Source of the DNA: Myotis daubentonii
Taxonomy: Eukaryota > Chordata > Mammalia > Chiroptera > Vespertilionidae
Direction: 5' to 3'
Length of the DNA stretch: 64,000 nucleotides
NCBI RefSeq assembly: GCF_963259705.1
Contig: NC_081848.1
Span: forward strand, 49,995,408-50,059,407
Below the pieces are notes generated by a model. It was not told where the DNA came from and did no database searches. It was given only the letters and a program-made list of their open reading frames with translations. Below, piece by piece: positions 21,236 to 32,759 of this stretch (positions are counted from its first letter, which is position 1; each line of letters begins with the position of its first letter). The position numbers and the translations under genes are program-made.

Positions 21236-22557
21236 GGGGCAGGCCGGGAGATCTCTCCATAGGAGGGAGAGATCACAGGTGGGAGCTGAGGAGCTGTTCT
21301 CACAGAGCGGACATGGTGGTTGCTCATTTCAGATCGGCACCCGAGCCTGGGGCTCAGGGTCAGGGAGTGGGGCCTTCTGCCCGCCTCTACCTGGGACCAG
21401 CAGTGCTGTGGCACTTGGTGCGCCTCAGGCCCTCAGGTGCTCTGTGGAGAAGGAGCAGGGAGATCAGGGACTATGAGGCCTGGCAGGAAATGGGGAATGG
21501 AGACCGCCACCCGAGACATCACCTGTGAAGCGCAGGGCTGCAGTCTTGTGGGAGCAGAGAAAGTAATGAGACAGAGAAATCTGAGCTGTTACTGCTCCTG
21601 AGAACCTATTCCTACCCACAGGCTGGAAGAGGGGTTTATTGTAGTCTTGACAGGGTGCCCCAGGTTACAAACAGATTTCACACTGAGATGCATGAACCTG
21701 TTCAAAGTGGCTGCAGGTTTAGGTCATCGTCATGAAAAACACTCTTCGGCCAACCTGCGCAGGCCTTCTGGGAATCCAGACTAATATTCAAGCTTGTTAT
21801 CTTCAGACAGCTGAGAAGTCAGTGGGATGTCTTTGCACAGGCCTAGCAGGGGGCTCCTGAGCCTTTAGCACAGGGTGGCATCGGCTGGGGTTGGGGGGAT
21901 GCTGCCCAGTTGTAGGCAGTGAGTAAGCTAGCCTGCTTCCCAGACAAATGGGACATGAGGTTCCACTAAAAAAACTTTTTCCCCCTAACATCCTTTCCTT
22001 TGGTGAACAACCCCTTCCTGACTCAAAGTGACTCAACTGGAGCGTTTCTTCCCCTGCAACCCCAACACCGTGACGTGAAGCACCTCATCTCCGCCATGCA
22101 GTCGGTCCAGGGCCTGGCGTACAGTCCTGCAGGGCCAACCAGTTTCCCTGACAGTCTGCTCTGGCTTTGGAGAGCCAGCTCTGAGGACAGTGACTCAAGT
22201 CTGCCAGAGTCATTTTCCTACCACACGGAGAACATCAGCTCATAGAATAAAATAGTCACCTGGGTGGAAGCCAGGCTGAGGAAAAGGGAGAGGCAGAGTC
22301 TTCCTGGCTCCATTTGAGCCCTGGTTCTGGCTAAGCCTGTCAGTTTCACTCCGGGCTTGTGAGGTCATGATATCCAATAAAGACCCTTTTGTTGTGGCTA
22401 ATTTGAGCTAGATTTGTCACTTAGGACCCAAATGTCTTGACCAACCCCAGGTCAGTTCCCTCTCCTCTGCAAACCACAGGGCCCGAGAGCCCAGTCTAGG
22501 TACAGCTGCAGGAGAAAACTGGGAGAGCTGGGGAATCTTCTCCCAGAGCCCTTCTCG
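21236..22557. other. Unassigned sequence
   Basis: No gene supported. A + frame at 22000-22245 (81 codons) has no family match that I recognise. No clear repeats. Confidence 0.4.
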
Positions 22558-22616
22558 GCACCCCCGCCCCCGCCATCCCCCCCCCGCCCCCCCCGCCCCC
22601 CCCCCGCCCGCCAATG
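22558..22616. repeat. C-rich low-complexity tract
   Basis: Long C runs separated by single G or other bases; on the minus strand these are G runs that meet the simple G-quadruplex pattern. Confidence 0.9.
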
Positions 22617-23228
22617 CGCCTGTGCACTGGAGGCAGCAGCATTGGGCTGGTACTTCAGCCCAAAGCATCTTGCACATTTAGGACCTGCTGCCCTGCCCTT
22701 TCTGTAGCCAGCTCTATGGTTTTTCCTTTTTTTGTCTCACAGCTCTAAATTCTCAAGAGAAAAGATGTGAAGAGTTGTTCTAACCTCATCCCAGGTGAAA
22801 ACTTAGGGTTTAAGACAAAATGTCTACTTGAGAGGAACCGGGGGCGAGTCTAGCACATGGGCCTCCATGGGTCTGTTTCTGCCTTGAGAGCAGGGGTCTC
22901 CCAGGAGGACAGCGGGAGATGTTAACATAAGCCAGGGCTCAGAGCGATGCAGAAAGCTGAGGTCCAAGGAGCCAGGGATTAAGTGACTAATCTGATGAGG
23001 CCAGAAGAAATGTCAAAACTGGGCAGAGACTCAGAAGCCTGGGAAGAAGGAGACTGGCAGGCACAGAGGCCGAGTCAGTGAGCGGCTCAAGGACAGTCAC
23101 CTGGAATAGGTACAGTCTGTTGTCAACTTTCACCGATCCTCAAAGATGTGTGAATGGGTGGGGCACAGTCACCTGGGTGGTTGACGTCTATGGGAACCAA
23201 CAGCTTCTTTCCTAGTCTTGCCTTTACG
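22617..23228. other. Unassigned sequence
   Basis: No gene or repeat recognised. Confidence 0.4.
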
Positions 23229-23294
23229 TACAGGTGGGCAAGAGTAGGTTTACAGTTGTGAGTACACAGAGTTCATTTTGTATATTATTAATTA
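23229..23294 (+). mobile_element. Left half of a palindromic DNA transposon (MITE)
   Basis: 'ggtgggcaagagtaggttta' then 'cagttgtgagtac' forms a terminal inverted repeat with 24313-24346. The internal part is AT-rich and is split at 23294/24290 by the Helitron pair. The structure resembles a mariner- or Tigger-like MITE; the family is not certain. Confidence 0.7.
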
Positions 23295-23532
23295 CTAGGA
23301 GCCCAGCACGCGATTCGAAATCTTGCAGCACCTCCCACCCTCCTGTCCCACCCTGCCTCCCTCTCCGGCCCTTGGAGCAGCTGCGGCTGCTGCTGATCAG
23401 GCCCTCCCCCAGTGCAGGCGCATGGAGGCCCCTGCCATCCCGCCCCTGATACTGCGTGTGCAACCTCCTCCTGTCCAGTCGACCCGTTACAGTGTCCCAG
23501 TTAATTAGCATATTTCTCTATTATTTTATATA
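23295..23532 (-). mobile_element. HeliBat-type Helitron (copy B2)
   Basis: 238 bp, read on the minus strand. Its 3' end is the CTAG at 23295-23298 with a decayed hairpin ('cgcgattcg' zone), and its 5' end reads TATATAAAATAATAGAG followed by 'aaatatgctaatt', like the start of copy B1. The first two bases are TA rather than TC. It abuts the 3' end of copy A2 with no spacer. Confidence 0.8.
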
Positions 23533-24289
23533 CTAGGGGCCCGGTGCACAAAATTCGTGCACTGGGTGTGTGTGGGGGGGAGTGTCCCTCAGCCCAGCCT
23601 GCCCCCTCTCACATACTGGGAGCCCTCAGGCGCTGACCCCCATCACCCTCCAATCGCAAGATCAGCCCCTTGCCCAGGCCTGATGCCTCTGGCCTAGGCA
23701 TCTGGCCCAGGCAGCAGGGACCTGCAGTGGCAGCGGGGGGCGCCACGATCGCGCGGGCTCCACCCCTGCCTCTGCAGGATGCCTCTGGCTGAGGCGTCCG
23801 GCCTGGGCAGCGGGGACCCACAACTGCAGTGGCCCCACGATTGTGGGCTTCACTTTAGGCCCAGGCAAGGGACGCCTAGCTCCTGGGACTGCCAGCTTCG
23901 ACCATGCCCAGCTCCCATCGCTGGCTCCACCCCTACTTCCTGCTATCACTGGCCAGGGCGGCAAAGGCGCCTGATTCTCCCATCATGGCTGGGGGGCAGG
24001 GCAAAGGCGGCCCCAGGGCCGCCTTTGCCCTGCCCCCCAGCTCTTAGCTCTCCCCTGGGTTTCCGATCACTGTCAGTGGCAGGGGGCTTCTTCCTGCTTT
24101 CCCTTTCACCTCCCTGCATTGTGCCTACATATGCAAATTAACCGCCATCTTGTTGGCAGTTAACTGCCAATCTTAGTTGGCAGTTAACTGTCAATCTTAG
24201 TTGGCAGTTAATTTGCATATAGCCCTGATTAGCCAATGAAAAGGGTAGCTCATACGCCAATTACCATTTTTCTCTTTTATTAGTGTTGA
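23533..24289 (-). mobile_element. HeliBat-type Helitron (copy A2)
   Basis: 757 bp, reverse orientation of the subfamily at 19236-19869. Minus-strand 5' end TCAACACTAATAAAAGAG; 3' end CTAG at 23533-23536 preceded by a GTGCACGAATTTTGTGCAC hairpin. Internal hairpin with perfect 25-bp arms at 23988-24012 and 24017-24041. Compared with copy A1 it has extra sequence, including a further 24-bp unit in the GTTGGCAGTTAACTG zone near 24152-24200. Confidence 0.93.
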
Positions 24290-24346
24290 TATATAGATTA
24301 TAATTTTTTTTGTATTACAACTGTGAACCTACTTTTTTCTACCCCA
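24290..24346 (+). mobile_element. Right half of the palindromic DNA transposon (MITE)
   Basis: 'attacaactgtgaacctact' and 'ttttttctacccc' are the inverted partner of the left end at 23230-23262. Together they bracket the Helitron pair. Confidence 0.7.
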
Positions 24347-25689
24347 GTAGTTGTTTTCTTGCTTTCTCTAAGCTAATGAGGGTTAATAATTATTAGAATT
24401 TTTTTTTCTGAAGAGAACTCAGATCTGAATTTATCCATCTTTGTTCATTTTCCCCTGTTTCCTCCCTGGCAACCAACATGCCTCTGATTCTATACTTCCT
24501 TCAAGGAGACACTTTCAAGGACTTTCACTCCACTCACCCCAGGGAATGCTGAGACCTCAGCAAGGACCTAGGACTATGAAGGTCTAGCCCCTCCCTTTTC
24601 CAGATGTGCGAAACCTTGAGTATGTCACTCACCCTCTGTGGGCAGTTTACGTCATTTTTAAGGACCTCTCAGCTCTGCTATTCTGGAATTATGTGTCTGT
24701 CTTCCTTACAGATCAACCACCGGGACCCCACCCAGAAATGCCATTCTGAATTCTCACTGGTGAGCAGGTGTCTGCCCACAGACTCTGTCTCCCAGATGCC
24801 ACGGGCAATTTGGGAACTATATTTTTAAAGTCACTACAGATGGAAGACTAAACTGAATTGAGACTTGTTTGAAATGCTGCTTTTAGCATTTTAGCCCTGT
24901 CTCTTCATCCCTCATTGCATTCGGCTTTGTGGATGGCTGCCCAAATAGCTCCCAATCGTCCTGATGGCCCAACACAGTCTCCTGGAGGAGAGCCTGGGTC
25001 ACTGTCGGCTCTGCGCCCCTCCTGCTTACCACCCCACAATTCTTATTCCAGACCATTGCAGGGCTATAGAAATCCCATATGATCAGTGTTATGGCTTCTT
25101 TAACAGCCTGTTATCTGCATAAACATGGGCAGATTTGCTTTCTCATTGTGCCCTGGAGGTCTATAACAGCTTTTAGTAGCTTCCCTACCAGATCGGTCTG
25201 TAACCTTAATCTAACTTCTTGGCTCTGTTGGTTCATTTTCATAGGTCATCTTTTTATCCACACAGTAATGCTCTTCTGCCTCTGTATTGCTATTTTCCTC
25301 GCCTGGAAACAATCTCTTTCTTCACATAATATCCCCAGAATTGAGACCATTTATAGCTCTAAGAAAATTGACCCTGGCCTGTCCCAGGGGCTGGTCTTTC
25401 CTTGGGGCAGCATGGCAGTGGGCAGAGGCTCAGGCTGGCCGATGTGAGTCAGGAGCCAGGCCACGAAGCAGACATGGGCCAGGGTGCAGGTGTGGACAGC
25501 CTGGGAGTCAGGATAGATGAAGTCAAGGCAGAGAACTGCAATTCCAGTCTCAGGAATTGAATAGGGAAAGTCATAGGTGACAGTTGAATTCAGAAGTTGG
25601 GGGCCTGAAACCCAGGGCAGCTGAGCCTGATCAGCAAAGGAAGTAGACTTGCTGTCTGGGAGCCCAGGTGACATGACAGCCCAGGGCCC
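24347..25689. other. Unassigned sequence
   Basis: No gene supported; frames at 25079-25447 and 24604-24828 are chance. No repeat family recognised with confidence. Confidence 0.4.
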
Positions 25690-25935
25690 AGACAGACTTC
25701 AGTTGCAGATCTTGCATGAAACTCTGGAGCCAGACTGTCTAGGTTTACATTCTGGCCATGCCCTTACAGTAGAATGACTTGGAGCAAATTATTTAACTTA
25801 TCTATGCCTGTTTCCCATTTGTAAGTTGGGTGACTATAATATTAAGTTCCTCATGGGGCTAAGTGAGTTAAAACTTGTAAACTTCTTGGAAGTGGTACTT
25901 GGCCCATAGTAATATCAGATTCAGCTATTATCTTT
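25690..25935 (+). mobile_element. MIR element
   Basis: 'ggagccagactgtctaggtt', 'tggagcaaattatttaactt', 'gggctaagtgagttaaaact' and 'tggcccatagtaatatcag' give the MIR order almost end to end. Confidence 0.88.
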
Positions 25936-26142
25936 AACTTTTAAAATAAATGAAAGAAACTAGATCATTTTGCATGTAGAGAGTTCTACCCCAAGGGTAT
26001 GTTACAGGCTCTGATGAGCTTCTAATGCTGCTTGGGGGTTTATCTCCAACCCAGGGAAGGTTTGGTCTCGGTTAGCATGGCATTCCAGTCTCCCTGTGTT
26101 TATAATTGGACAGTTATCCATTGTTACTTTGAATTGGAAAAT

Positions 26143-26389
26143 AAACACAGTGTATTTCTTTATTTTTATAAATATATTTTTATTGATTTCATAGAAGAAG
26201 GAAAATGGAAGGAGAGATAGAAACATCAATGATGAGAGAGAATCATTGATTGCCTGCCTTCTGCATGGCCCCTACTGGGGATGGAGACTGCAACTCGGGC
26301 ATGTGCCCTGACTGGGAATTGAACTGTGACCTCCTGGTTCATAGGTCGATGCTCAACCCACACGGGCTGGGCAAACACAGTATATTTCT
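26143..26389 (-). mobile_element. Ves SINE with 17-bp TSD
   Basis: SINE body 26160-26372. On the minus strand it runs from the tRNA-like head (GCCCGTGTGGGTTGAGC) through GAACCAGGAGGTCACAGTTC to 'aacatcaatgatgagagag'-region and an A/T-rich tail. Flanks AAACACAGTGTATTTCT and AAACACAGTATATTTCT differ at one base in 17, marking retroposition. Confidence 0.93.
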
Positions 26390-26399
26390 GAAATAACCA

Positions 26400-26595
26400 A
26401 CCAGAGTGTGGGCTTTGGCATTAGTCAAATCTCCAGGTTTCAAATCCCCATTTTTCTATTCACTTGTCACATGACATTTGGCACGATTTACCTATTTGAG
26501 CCTTGGTTTCCTTCCTCATCTACGCCATGGAGGTGCTGACATCATTCACAGAATGAATTCGAGGTTCAAGATAAAGTATGTAAAGCACACGACTC
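26400..26595 (+). mobile_element. MIR element
   Basis: 'gtgtgggctttggcattagt', 'ggtttcaaatccccattttt' and 'gccttggtttccttcctcat' followed by 'agtatgtaaagcacacgac' fit MIR. Confidence 0.8.
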
Positions 26596-27799
26596 AACTC
26601 TCTTTTTCTCTTCTTTTCCTCCAAAGAGTCCCTGTGCCAGCTGGGGCTACAGTCTGATGTGGTAGTTGGTTCCACTGGAAAGGGACCCACTTCTAAGCCC
26701 TCTCCTATAGGTGCTGGAAGGATCAGTTCCTCAAGGGCTGGTGGACCGAGGCTATCAGCTGGCTGCTGGCCAGAGGCACCCTCAGGGCCTTGCAGGTGGG
26801 TTTCTCCATACGGCAGCTTACGACACAGCAGCTGGCTCCCCGCAGAGCAAGAGAGAGCAACAGACGGTGAGCAAGATGGAAGCCACAGTCTTTTTGTAAC
26901 CTAACATCAGAAGTGCCATCCCACAGCTGTTCATTAGCAACCCGCACTCCATGGGAGGGGTTACATATCGGGTGTAAATACCAGGAAGTGGGGGTCACTG
27001 GGGCCATCTTGGAGGCTGCCTCCCTCACTCTGAAACTGCCTCTCCTCCACGTCCCCAACCCTTCTCCCCTCTTCAAGGACACCATGAGCCACAACCTCTG
27101 AGTCATTTTTCACTTTACCATCTTCCCACCCTCCACCAGCACCAAACCCCACATGCATCGAGGTTGTCCATCTTTGAGCAAGACATTTACCTTAATAGAG
27201 GCTCTTAATATAGTAATTCCTATTTTCCACTTGTAGATTTCTCCTCCCCTCCCCACCCCCGCCTGTAGTCCTCTAAGGCTTCCATTTCTTTTAACAGAGA
27301 AGGGGCAGCTGGCCCTTCCATCCATCCTCCAAAAATTGTAGTAGCCAAACTCTGTCTTAAGCTGGTGTGTTACTGTAGGATATTTGAAATCATCCTTTAT
27401 CTTGTATTTGGAAACCTTCTAATTTCAGTAAATCACCTTTGGCATGACTCAGATGGCAAGGTATGTTTGCTTCTGTGAGGATGGATTAGCCCTGCCATTT
27501 ACTCCAAAGCTGAGACACATCTGTTTAGCGTTTACCGATTTCTTCTGTCAGGGCTTCAGTAACAGTCAGGTTGAAAAGGAAAGAGCGAAGAGATGCTGAG
27601 ATGGGAAAGCTGATAGCAAAGCAGGACGGGCCCTGAGAGGAGGCAGAGAACTGTGGGATATAAGAGGCCTGTGAGCAATTAGTCTTGGTGCTCAGCTATC
27701 TATGCCACAACCCTAAATCCAAGCCAGGGGTCAGAGCTCAAAAGAGGTTGGAAGCAGCAGCAGTAAAACCAGCAGCTGGAAGAACTCTGGAGACTTACT
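26596..27799. other. Unassigned sequence
   Basis: No gene supported. Several overlapping frames at 26659-27158 lack any family resemblance. A TGACTCA word lies near 27447. Confidence 0.4.
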
Positions 27800-28060
27800 G
27801 AAGCATTGAGAGGTAGGCACTAGTATTAATGGAAACTTGAGGCTCAGAGGTATAGCAGTTTGCTCAGGGTCACACAGCCTTGAAGTTGTACCATATCCCC
27901 AATTCCCCTTTCTTCAGGCTGGGTCCAGAACCCTGGTCCTGGGAGGGGGAATCAGATGAGTCCAAGCCCTTCATTGAACAGGTGTGAAAACACACCCAGC
28001 AAGGGAAGGGACTTGCCCAAGGTCACACAGCAAGGCAACGGCCCAGAGTTCTCTTATATA
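27800..28060 (-). mobile_element. Two MIR-like fragments
   Basis: 27800-27890 has 'cttgaggctcagaggtatag' and 'gctcagggtcacacagcctt'; 27980-28060 has 'cttgcccaaggtcacacagc'. Both are the reverse MIR core. They may be separate insertions. Confidence 0.7.
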
Positions 28061-29629
28061 TGCTACACTATTTCCACTACGATGTATGGCTTTTCACTTT
28101 AAGAGACTGCATGCAATCCAGCCACCTTTCCTGAGCTCCTGCCCCCGCCCCTGGTCTTATTTCGGTGCTCCCAGCCTTCTCATCACCATGGATACCTTCT
28201 GTGTTGTTTTCTCCCTTGAACTCCATGCTGTGGAAAATCCTATCTACCATGTACTCTTTGCTTGCAGATAATAATTGTACTTTCACAGTTTTATTCATTA
28301 AAACCAGATATAACTGCCAGTCAGAACTTCTTATCCATAAGAAATTTCACAGTTGGTATAAATATCGAGTTGATATAAATTGAAGCTTGTAGCTTTGGGT
28401 GGGGGGCATGGTTCTGGTTACGGAAAACACGTACAGTTTCTACAAGTAGCTTAAAATTTTTGAAAATAGATCCACATAGAGATCTATGACGGCTGCTACT
28501 GTGGAAGTCACACAGCGCCTGAGGCTCCACCCTAAACACGAAGCCCCCTGAGCTCCCTGCTACAGGAGCCTAAAGGCAACAGCTCCTCCAGCCCCAAACC
28601 CTCTTTTCTGGGCTCCAGGTGCCCATGGGAGCCTTGTGGACAGGACTGGATGCTTCCTCATTTAGGGGAGACCCGGCAGGGCTCTCTCCCTTATGACCCC
28701 ACTCTCATGGATCACCTTGCCACCATCACAGCTCTATTCTTTTGATGAAGCAAATACCCTTGGGAAGGCGGGCAGGTGGGCACAATTGGAACTATGATTA
28801 GCAATTTACTCCTCACTAAGGCTTAGCTGCAGCCCTTTGTAGAGTTTCCCGACAGCTCCTTAGGCCAGACATTCTGCTGATCTGGCCTCTGGGAGGTAGT
28901 GAGGGCCCATGGTGGCCTGGGAAGGTTCCCAGTCATCCAAGTCCTGTGTCTGTGGGCAGGATGTATCCAGGCCTAACAAACAGGTGGGCAACCAGGTCAG
29001 CTGCTGGCACCCCACTCAGCACACCCTCCCCAGCCCAGACATACTGACATCGCAGAGCTGCCTCCGCTGGAGGGTCAGGGACTGAGTGTGAGGTGGAGAC
29101 ACTGGGCTTTCGGAAACCACACCCGCTTATTCTTCATGTGTTGGCTACAGGAGGCATAGCTTTGGGGTCTCATGGCAGCCTAAGGGTTTATCCAGCTTGC
29201 CTCCAAGATGCTGTTGGCAGGAGTGTAGGCCTGGGGCTGTGCCCATACAAGGGGCAGAAAGGTGATCTCCATAGAGATGTGAGAGAGAGAGGTGCCCAGG
29301 GAGCCTGGCTCTGTCTTCCCCACAGTGCCATGTGCTGAGGCCCCCTCCCTGCCCAATGCTCGGCAGACTTCCTGCTGCTTCCCCAGAGCCACCCACACTC
29401 TCCTGGGGTCTTCACAATGGACCTGGGCATCATGAGGAGGGTGACCTTGCAGGAGGGAGGCCATGGCCCACGGAGCTGATCTCTCATTCTCCAGAGAAGA
29501 GTGAGATGAAACTGGCCCTGACCCTGCTCCAAGGGACTCTCTGGGAGGGACTACACATGCCTATGCTAGAAGCCAGATTGGTTTTATTTTCTAACAAAAA
29601 AGTATATGGCAGGTAATTTTTGCCTTCTT
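28061..29629. other. Unassigned sequence
   Basis: No gene supported; GC-rich frames on both strands near 29093-29616 are mutually overlapping and unconvincing. No clear repeats. Confidence 0.4.
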
Positions 29630-30590
29630 GGGTAAATATATCTATTATATAAATGTATATTTAAAAATATATATGCATTTAATCTTTATTAAAGGAATCA
29701 TAAAAGATGTACATGATACTTTCAATAAAATTTAAAACACTATAAAGTTTTTAATGAGAGGGATTGGAAAACCTAACTGAAGATTCAGGTTAAGAAAGCT
29801 GGTGGAATTGTTTTGAGACGAGTTGTTGAAAGTCTATAAAAAGGTAAATAATGAGTTGAAAAATCCTCATCTTTTAACAAATACCACAGAAAAGCACAAG
29901 TTTATTTCTAGATAGTCTGATGTGGGATGCCCAATTGTTTAATAAAAGGTAGCATATTATAAGAGGAAAACATAAATCACTAAAAAATAATAGTCATAAG
30001 TAAGACAAACCCTATAGGAAAAGGCTGATCCAAACAGAATTGTCCAGGAGCCTTCAGAGTGAGCTGAATACATGCATTTTCCAGCAATTCTAAATGAGGC
30101 CAGGCTCCTGCCGCCTGATTTTAGGGATATGCCAACACCTGAATCCTGTGCATTTACACCTCTGATTGTTTGGGTTTCTTCCAGCCCTGAAGGCAATACT
30201 TCAAATGTCTCCTTGACTTCTTAAGCCATCCCGATTTCCAGAAGCTCAAGCAATGCATCCCTTTTCATGCCTAGAACTGAAATTGGCTTCAACAGATTCT
30301 TTTTTCTTTTTTCTCAACTCCAAAAATACTGCTCCAGGGCAAGCAGTGAGCCTGTGCCGTCCTGCAAATCGATCTGTGGGGCCAAGGGCAAGGTGGGAGA
30401 TGCAGGGGGAAGGGTCACCTTTGACCTGGGAGGAGGACTGCTTTCAGTGCTGGCGTTAGGAGACAGTGGGGCTTCAAAGGACCCCAAAGAAAGGAATGTC
30501 AGGCCTTTTAGCTCTAAAGCTTCTGACAACTCAAGAGGCAGCATTAAAGTTGGTAAAGTAGGTCAGTAAGGGTCTTTCTTCTCTTAAAAC
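29630..30590. other. Unassigned, AT-rich first half
   Basis: 29630-30000 is AT-rich with TATATA stretches and no recognisable family. The rest is ordinary. The frames at 30253-30569 are chance. Confidence 0.4.
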
Positions 30591-30600
30591 CTCAAAATTG

Positions 30601-30812
30601 CCCTAGCTGGTTGGCTTAGTGGATAGAGCATCCGACTGCAGACTGAAGGGTGTTAGGTTCGAGTCCAGTCAAGGGCTCCTACCTGGGTTGCGGGCTCGAT
30701 CCCAGTAGAGGGCATGCAGGAGGCAGGCGATCAATGATTCTCTCTCATCATTGATGTTTCTATCTCTTCCTCTCCATGCCGCTCTGAAATTAATTAAAAA
30801 AACCAAACAAAT
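30601..30812 (+). mobile_element. Ves SINE
   Basis: Starts CCCTAGCTGGTTGGCTTAG with tRNA-like A box (TGGCTTAGTGGATAGAGC) and B box (GGTTCGAGTCC), then the 'gagggcatgcaggaggcag' core and an A-rich tail. Flanks CTCAAAATTG (30591-30600) and CTCAAAAGTG (30813-30822) agree at 9 of 10 bases. Confidence 0.95.
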
Positions 30813-30918
30813 CTCAAAAGTGTTTCCTGAATGTCTCCATGTTAAACCCTACTGGCTGTAGGAGGTGTCCTCAGGTGACTTCCACAAATAGCTCAAACCT
30901 ATTCTTTCCCTAATAACT

Positions 30919-30960
30919 GTGTGCGTGTGTGTGCATGTGTGTGTGTGTGTGTGCGCGCGA
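30919..30960. repeat. (TG)n/(GTGC) microsatellite
   Basis: GT repeats ending in GCGCGCG, an alternating purine-pyrimidine tract. Confidence 0.9.
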
Positions 30961-31295
30961 ATTTGTACTAACTGACAGTAGTCTTGCTGCCCTGACCACA
31001 GCTGATTGGACCAGGGTCCAGGTATTGGACAAGAGGGAAGCCACCACCCTCCACAGGGTATTGGCATGAAACCCCTCAACGGTGCTCCATCAGTATGACC
31101 AATAGGAATACTGTTTATTAGACAGTGATGAATCAACTTAATCAAACCTTCAGTTTGGGAAAAAGTAAATGCAAGGTATACACAACAGAGTGGCATTTAC
31201 TTGAATTCCAATTGTACCCCAAAAGATAATGAGCTAAGGTTTCAGTTCTCTCGGAGAGGCCAGAGTGCTTATAGCGATAGGATGATGGCACCCAT
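30961..31295. other. Unassigned sequence
   Basis: No gene or clear repeat. Confidence 0.4.
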
Positions 31296-31740
31296 GGTTT
31301 CTGGCTGCGGTAACAAATTAGCACCAACTTGGTGGCTTAAAACAATACATTTATCCGCTGACAGTTAGGGAGTTCAGAAGTCTAAAATCAAAATGTAGGA
31401 GGGCTGTGTTGCTCCCAGAGGCCTCAGTAGAGAATCCATTTTCCTGGATTATTTTTTAGCTTCTAGCACTGCCTGCATTCCCTTAGTTTGTTACCTGTTT
31501 CTGGAATCACTCCAATCTCTTGTTTCTGGTGTCTCATCTCCTACACTGTCTTTGACCCTCCTGCCTCCCTCTTACAAGCACTCTTGGGCCCATGTAGAGA
31601 ACCCAGCACAATCACCCCATGCCAAGATCCTTAACTTATTCACATCTGCACTCCATTTTGCCATATAAGGTAAACACATTAACAGGTTTCCGGGATTAGG
31701 ATGTGGACACCTTTGGGGGGCATTATTCAGGCTTTGCTAT
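31296..31740 (-). mobile_element. MLT1-like MaLR LTR
   Basis: On + it reads 'ggctgcggtaacaaattagc', 'ttggtggcttaaaacaatac', 'gtctaaaatcaaaatgtagg', then 'acaggtttccgggattagga' and 'tgtggacacctttggggggc'. This is the reverse of a MaLR/ERVL-class solo LTR, ancient and without internal genes. Confidence 0.75.
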
Positions 31741-32389
31741 GTATTCTTTCCACATGTCTGCATCGCTGATGGTAATCATCTATACAACTCTATGTTATTT
31801 GGACTTCAATATCTGCCCAGCTCACATCTCCTGGAAGGGACAGTGCAAATTTCAATGCAAATGTCACAGGGCTCCAACCTCCTTGGCATGACAATAGTTG
31901 CTGAATAGCTCATCTGTTTCCTGGTTAATGACCTATTGTCCCATTGACTTGCCTCCTACCAGCCAGTGATTCAGTTCTAAAGAATTTGGATGAAATGACA
32001 CAGGGACTGTAGCCAGCAGATGGTAGTTTCTTTAGACTAAAAGTGATCTAGAGTCAGGATTGGTAGCAGCCATGGAGGTCCAAGTACAATATGTATAAGC
32101 AGAGGAAGCCGGTTGAACAAGAATCAAGTGGAAACAGAATTAGAGAGGCCACATGGCCTCGGTGAGACTGAGCTATTCCCAGATCTAGAAGCTGCAGGGC
32201 CTGGCTGTGCCTCCTATCCTGTCTGTTTAGTCTAAGTTTCCTCTGTGTCACTGCAACAAACCATATCTCTGTTCCACAGCCAGTTGGAGTGACATTTGAT
32301 TTGTTGCACCAAAAACAGCTCCAAATAGAATAGTCTTTTTTTTTTTTCCCTTGACTCTTTAGAAAGGTGACTTACACAACCCCTTAAAC
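31741..32389. other. Unassigned sequence
   Basis: No gene recognised; T-run at about 32336-32347. Confidence 0.4.
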
Positions 32390-32470
32390 CAGTGGTTCTC
32401 AACCTTGGCTGCACATTAGAATCACCTGGGAATCTTTTTAAAATCCTAATTTCTGGGCCTCATCCTAAAA
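32390..32470 (+). mobile_element. hAT-Charlie MITE fragment (MER5/MER3 group)
   Basis: Starts CAGTGGTTCTCAACCTTGG, then 'ctgcacattagaatcacctg' and 'gggcctcatcc'. Only the left half survives. Confidence 0.85.
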
Positions 32471-32759
32471 TGTCAAGAAGAACGATGAGGAGAAGGTGGA
32501 TTATTTCTCCTCGTGGTCTCCTGATGTCTGTGCCCTGGCGGGCCACCCTTCCCACAGCTAGAACAAGGTTGCAGACCCAGGTTCTCCTGCCAGACCAGCG
32601 GCTCCTCTTGTTCCCCTCCAATAGGTGTGAGTGAGAACCCCGCCCCTCACGTTCCTTGCACTTTCTACCTGTCGGAGGTAGGAGGCTTCCGAAATCACCT
32701 GGGAATCCTGGAGCCACAGACTAATGCCTTGCTTTTTGTTCAGCAGCATGCATTTTGTG

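Noticed and set aside
22000..22245. 81-codon + frame as a small gene
   Set aside because: Composition looks ordinary and there is no Kozak, splice or homology support.
23779..24141. 120-codon frame resembling the product of the other Helitron copy
   Set aside because: The similarity is between two copies of the same non-coding transposon, not evidence of selection on a protein.
30601..30680. tRNA gene
   Set aside because: A and B boxes are present but the sequence continues into a Ves SINE body with an A-rich tail and target duplications.
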